From Loxodes magnus (Eukaryota; Ciliophora; Karyorelictea; Loxodida; Loxodidae): a DNA stretch of 64,000 nt. Below are positions 59,430-64,000 of this stretch, piece after piece; position 1 is the first letter of the stretch, and every line of letters starts with the position of its first letter. Below the pieces are notes generated by a model. The model saw only the letters and a program-made list of their open reading frames with translations, had not been told where the DNA came from and searched no databases. The DNA lies in assembly GCA_946699065.1 (NCBI GenBank), contig CAMPDV010001084.1, positions 1-64,000 on the forward strand, given 5' to 3'. The position numbers and the translations under genes were made by a program.

Positions 59430-60579
59430 GAAAACTTTTATAATTTAGAAACTTAAATTTTTGATTTAAAATCTATAAGAAAATAAGGAGAAAAATATCT
59501 ATGAATTTTTCAAGCATTAATTTTATTATGTCAGTATTAGGATAAAATTTAGTGTTCAGTTTACTTATCAAAATAGACTACTTAGTTACGATTTGAGGAG
59601 TTATAAATGGAACGAGATCTAGAATTCTTGAGGGATTTTAAAAAGTTCTATAAGCTTTTATTTCTATTATAATATTTGCTGATAAAATCAAAAATGAAGC
59701 AAAATTATTCTTGCATATCTTTTATTTTAATGCAATTGCTCTTAAAATTTATTAACCAATTTAATATTTAATTCAAAGCCTTTAAGTAATTCTTGCTTTT
59801 ATTATTTTTATCTAATAACTAAAAAGTATTTATTAATAGAATAAAAGTGAGTATAAATTTATATAGTTACTTTATTAGAGTAATCAAGTAATTAATTGGA
59901 TAATTGATGCTAAGATTCAAGTTAGTAGAGTTTATTTCGCTGCCTATCTACTTGTTTTGTACTTCATTCAACAATCTTGATAAAATATATTTTCCTTTTT
60001 CTTCCATAAGTTTTAAACTAGTTTTATTATTACATTATTATACTGATACAAATTATAATTTGAATTTACTCTTACTTAGATTAAATACACGAAGATTACA
60101 TTAAAACAATATTTAAAATAAACTTTAGAAAGCATTATTTCGTTTTAACACTTACCCTTCCAAATAATAATATATCGCTTATTATTAAATAGATTACTTA
60201 CAAAAATCTAAAATAATTTTAATATCACTTTTCTAAAAACTACTAATAAATATAAACAGCATTATTATCATTATTACTCATAATAAATCCTAACTATATT
60301 AAAGCTCAATATATAATACAAACAAACACCATAATTATGAAATAAATATATTTTTAATAACAAACTAGAAGAAAATAATAAAATTATAAAATATATAAAG
60401 ACTTGAAAGATAAATATAAATAAATTAAGTTATAATCTTATTATACTTTTATATAATTTACACAAAATACAATTGATAATTAATACTTTTAAAACCTTTT
60501 GAATAGATACAGAATTACTAAGTATAATTTTTTTATTTTTTAAATTAAGCAGAGTCTTAAATAAAGTATTTAAAGGCAA
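59430..60579. other. AT-rich intergenic stretch
   Basis: Nothing recognised on either strand; downstream region of the RING/ubiquitin-like gene. Confidence 0.4.
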
Positions 60580-62482
60580 TCATTCTTTCCAAACTACCAC
60601 AATGTATAATTGATTCTCACATCCTATATCCTTATTACCTGTACTTACCCCCTTTTAAATACTTTTACAAATACAGATACATTCTATAAAATAATAATTA
60701 TAAATATAAAACTTACTTTCTAATTAAGATAATATTAAAAATAGTGTTACGATCTAAAAATTAAAGAGAACTTTAGCTACCTCTTACATACTATTGATAA
60801 AATAAATCATTACGTGCTAAATGGAAGCTTAAAATAAAATTTACTATCTATAGTTTTAAGAATATTAAATGCTTACTTTCTATATTTTTAAGAATACTTA
60901 ATGTTTAACTTACTCCCTATAGTTTTAAGAATATTAAATGTCAAACTTACAAACTATAGTTTTAAGAATATTAAATGTCAAACTTACCATCTATAGTTTT
61001 ATTAATATTAAATGCAAAACTTACTATCTATAATTTTAAGAATATTAAATTTTTACTTACCAGCTATAGTTTTAAGAATATTAAATGTCAAACTTACGCA
61101 CTATAGTTTTAAGGATATTAAAATGTTTAACTTACCTAAAATAAAATTTTTAAAACATGTCGTACCTCCTAAATTATTTATAAAATAACTTACCTTCTTC
61201 TTTAATAAAACGTTTCATTTTTAAGCTTACTTCTCTTCATTTGAAGCATTTCCCCATTTACAATTTATAAACTTGATACAGTTTAATTGTCATTCAGCCT
61301 TTTCTTGTCCTTCAAGATGTCGAGATAGCATTATTATAACTAAATTTATTGCTAGATTTATTCTTTTATCTACTAAATAGTAGTCTCTTATTTGACCTAG
61401 AGCTCTAGTGTTTTATTGTTTGGCGATATTATAGTTATCTAAATATTCTAAAGATTTGCCTATTAAGGAATATTTTAAGGTTATTAAATTTGCTAAGATT
61501 ATACTACTGGTGCCTTTTATTACTTCTGTTAGAATGATTAGCCTTATAGCGAAGATAACTGCCATTACAGATTTTAGATTTATTTCTAATATGATCCTAA
61601 TTATTTCTCTCGCTCTTATTAATACTCTTGATTTTACTATATAAGTTAGTCTATTGTCTCTTATAAATCTCAAATTTATTTCTAATCGGATAAAATTTAA
61701 TTATCTTTCTCTTGTTAGTACTATTGATTTTACTATTTAAGTTAGTCTCTTTCCAATATGGCTTTATTTTAAGACTTCAACAACTAAATCTATAAACCTT
61801 GTATCTATCTCGCTTACTCTTTTATAAACTCTTAATGTTTCTCTATTTATCTTTTACACTTTCATATCTTAGATTTATATTCGATGTTTTATTAGAAAAT
61901 ATTTAAGTTGTAACTAGCTAACTTGCTGTACTCTTACTAAGCTTTTTATAAGATACTTTTACCATTCTCAATCATCTTAATTTATTCTTATCTTGCAAGA
62001 TCACCTTATAAACTTAAGGATTTTAATTAACCTTATATCTCCATCAGAGCAGTTATCTTCTTCTTGGTCAAGACCAGATTACTCTACAAATCCTTTTATA
62101 CATCAGAGCTGTTTGCTAGCAAATATCTTTCAAGATCTTATAAGAATTTATTTACAATCTATAATTTTACTTTAGTTATCTTTTAGACTTCTTAACTAAG
62201 TTCCTTCTCTAAATTTTTTAGAGTATTTAAATCACTTTATAAAGTTGATTATTTGATACTTTATAATAAATCTTCATCGAATTTTAATTTTGCTGGAAAT
62301 ATTTGAGTAATCTCCTTACAACCACCTTTTACACATTAGATTTTGCTAGCATTTAAAAATTTATTATGAATACATTCATAACACATTTAATGTCCGCATA
62401 CAAGGATCATTGGAACCTTCTTCTCATCGTCAAAATTTCCGTTGCAAGCTTCACACTTGATATTTACGGATATTTCAGACAT
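60580..62482 (-). CDS. RING finger-coiled coil-ubiquitin-like protein with micro-exon tail, about 438 aa
   Basis: Exon 1 (62482 to 61231) encodes MSEISVNIKCEACNGNFDD and a C3HC4 RING (Cys10, 13, 29, His31, Cys34, 37, 50, 55). A Gln/Glu-rich coiled coil follows to about residue 345 with an internal repeat (LQETIDQLIQQNQEYQQERE). Residues about 349-417 form a ubiquitin-like fold (ITIISPNNKTLELQV..TIQQIKEQI..RLNDNQTVSSLQI). RING proteins are normally E3 ubiquitin ligases, and the coil would give dimerisation. I infer ligase or adaptor function. The exon ends in phase 1 at GTAAGC, just after the ubiquitin-like domain. The rest is about 17 three-nucleotide exons and a final 14-nt exon with stop TGA 60580-60582, adding 21 residues (ending NTLYQKWGFWKE). 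The alternative is that translation stops early in the array if splicing fails. Confidence 0.8.
60594..61230 (-). other. train of GT-AG mini-introns separated by 3-nt exons
   Basis: Read on the minus strand, every joint is AG-NNN-GT. Introns (plus-strand spans): 61197-61230, 61169-61193, 61101-61165 (two introns of 30 and 35 nt back to back), 61064-61097, 61028-61060, 60991-61024, 60954-60987, 60917-60950, 60880-60913, 60848-60876, 60817-60844, 60791-60813, 60754-60787, 60720-60750, 60684-60716, 60652-60680, 60624-60648, 60594-60620. Exons between them: AAG, GAG, TGC, CTG, ATA, ATG, TTT, GGA, AAA, ATA, CAC, TAT, ATC, AAA, AAT, GGG, GAT. Seven or eight introns are near-identical 33-35-mers (GTAAGT..CTATAG). 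The rest differ in length and sequence but keep the 3-nt spacing. Confidence 0.8.
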
Positions 62483-62604
62483 TATTAAATTTAAATTTAA
62501 ACTAAAAGAGTTTTTTGACGTCTTTAATTGCAAGAATTGCTTCTTTCAATTATAGACGTTAGTAAATGTTTTAAATAGTTTTTTAATATTGTTTACATTT
62601 CATC

Positions 62605-64000
62605 ATTTTTCTTTAATTAGTTCTTCTTTCTATTCATCTATAGCTTCTTCCTTTTTTGCTTTCTCCATTTCTAGAATCTCAAGTCTCCTTGTCATTAGCT
62701 TCTTATGAAATATTTTGATCTATAAGTCTAAATACTCCAATTTAGACCTTGAAAATGAGTTTAGATATTCTTGATCGTATAGTATAAGGCGCCTTAAGTC
62801 ATAATTTCCGATCTTTTCCGATAATCAATTCATTATATTAGAATAGTACACACATTTAAAGATATGCTCGAAAGTTTCATACTCTCCACACATACAAAAT
62901 GGATTATCAATGGGGTAATGACGATCTTAAAGATCCTTACGGAAATTATAAGTTTAGGTTCTAAGTTTATATACTGATAATTTCTCGTATATACTATTTG
63001 TTTAATTTAGTATAAGTAATTTGTGGAAATTGTTAAAGATTACCAAATTATTCAGTATATACTTTAGCTGTTTTCATTCTCATAAATTTTTTAGTAGCTA
63101 CTTTGTATAAATATTGTTGTATTTTTTCTCTTATATGTTTAGTAAAAGTTTTAAGATTGGTATTATTCTATTAATTCTGCAGATCGATATTATAAAGGTC
63201 TGATAATTGCTACACTTAATCGTAGTATTGAAATCCTTTTTTCCATATATTAATGAAAAGAGAGCCTATTGTTGATCTTGGAAAATCAGTACTTTCTTAT
63301 TTAATTTTATGGTAGAATCTGAAGAATTTTATAGCCATAATGTGCTTAAAGGGTAATCAATTCAGGTCTATATAACATGATTCATTAAATGTTAAAATTG
63401 CTACTTAAAAAGCTTTTCTTGAAATTAATCTCATGCTTGATTCTATTCTGTTCAAAATTCCAGTTACTCCTTTTTGAATACTTCATGGTACTAAGTCTCC
63501 TCCATATTCTGCTTTAGGTAATGTAAAAAGTCTACATAAAGTTTTAAAATGTCAAGGAGTTACATTCTTATATCTCATCAGTTAAAAAACAGCTTTATTC
63601 ATTGCAGCTATATATTTAAATGCAACTTCTTTGCAATGGGGATTTAAGTTCTTCTTCTAATGTAGAATAACTCCTAAATATGTTACTTGTTCTTTTTAAG
63701 CAATTGGTTAATTTCCTAATTATAAATTTAAAATTTATTATTTCTGATTCTTCTTTAGAAATTAGATGCATTCGGATTTGGTAACATTGATCTTTAAATG
63801 TGTTCATGCAAAAATTTTATTTGCTTCATTTATTAAATTCTACATCTACTTTGCAGATTTGGAAAGAAGAATAAGATCATCTGTCCATCCTCTACAAGCG
63901 AAGATAATACTTGAATCCTGGCATTTAAATCCCAATTAGTTACTTTTACTTTCCAGATATCTAATTACTATGTCATAATATAATATTGCTAAAACTGGTC
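62605..64000 (-). mobile_element. LINE, reverse transcriptase and C-terminus (5' part outside window)
   Basis: Near the right edge RGWTDDLILLSKS is the RT active-site block with TDD, as in the relics at 15 and 54 kb. After it come QVTYLGVILHQKKNLNP, LCRLFTLPKAEYGGDLVPW and MRLISRKAF, typical of LINE RT thumb regions. The C-terminus has a zinc motif PFCMCGEYETFEHIFKC and a basic coil ending before TGA 62605. Long stretches are in one frame, so it is one of the younger copies. Its 3' end lies only about 120 bp from the start codon of the divergent-side RING gene (same strand, upstream), possibly within that gene's promoter. Confidence 0.8.

Noticed and set aside
60840-61140. CRISPR-like array or simple minisatellite
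   Set aside because: Regular 37-bp repeats with 3-bp variable spacers are not a CRISPR layout in a ciliate. The repeats carry GT and AG ends and the spacing persists in non-repetitive neighbours, so mini-introns fit better.
60594-61230. Internal eliminated sequences (IES) ending in TATAG
   Set aside because: CTATAG resembles TA-bounded IES ends of Paramecium, but the other end is GTAAG, not TA-repeat symmetric, and the phase is preserved through 3-nt exons. Not fully excluded without cDNA.
61413-61673. Overlapping standard-code ORFs on both strands
   Set aside because: Both lie inside the Gln-rich coiled coil of the RING/ubiquitin-like gene in other frames. The frame carrying RING and ubiquitin-like domain runs straight through.
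4022-63807. Standard-code ORFs of 60-107 codons scattered over the window
   Set aside because: They begin and end at TAA/TAG codons that are Gln here. Most are antisense or frame shadows of TPR, LINE or relic sequence (for example the 107-codon frame at 27811-28134 is antisense to an A-rich strand).
1-64000. Bacterial or Tetrahymena-type origin
   Set aside because: Spliceosomal-type introns, eukaryotic tRNA with TTTT terminator, LINEs and TPR-kinase genes exclude bacteria. TGA as Trp excludes the Tetrahymena/Paramecium code, where TGA is only stop.

Overview
**Organism and code.** The window is very AT-rich nuclear DNA from a ciliate. Standard-code translation gives nothing useful, because UAA and UAG are read as Gln and UGA is read as Trp inside genes and as stop at gene ends. 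This shows best in the kinase-like domains, where TGA falls on the invariant Trp of WMAPE and of SDIWSLG, while TAA/TAG fall at Gln-like positions. The genes end at a TGA placed equivalently in the copies whose ends are visible. This is the karyorelict-type code (Loxodes-like); the Condylostoma code is the alternative. The abundance of LINEs would fit a ciliate that keeps repeats, but I cannot name the species.

**Layout.** Seven copies of a TPR-repeat/pseudokinase gene dominate: complement 1-2066, 7981-10741, 17342-19362, 40079-42217 and 56389-57243, and plus strand 24032-26193 and 31774-34503. Five have a tRNA-Gly(TCC) gene 0.24-1.5 kb downstream on the same strand, so gene plus tRNA is the duplicated unit. 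Units face each other (17/24 kb head to head, 31/42 kb tail to tail). A 4.4-kb block (13.8-18.2 kb) is repeated at 52.8-57.2 kb.

Between the units lie retrotransposons. There is a nearly complete LINE (complement 47435-52645, ORF1 and ORF2 joined by TGATG), a decayed LINE at 34.9-38.3 kb, older relics at 2.4, 14.5, 53.5 and 57.3 kb, and part of another at 62.6-64 kb. There is also a scattered family of stand-alone coiled-coil/CCHC zinc-knuckle ORFs, several of them intact. A 33-34-bp hairpin occurs four times, twice bracketing the LINE in inverted orientation.

**Right end and most notable feature.** Complement 60580-62482 encodes a RING finger, a long Gln-rich coiled coil and a ubiquitin-like domain. 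Just after the ubiquitin-like domain the gene breaks into a run of about 17 exons of exactly three nucleotides. They are separated by 23-35-nt GT...AG introns (one joint of 65 nt). Spliced together they give an open 21-residue tail ending in TGA. I know of no described gene with such a train of single-codon exons.
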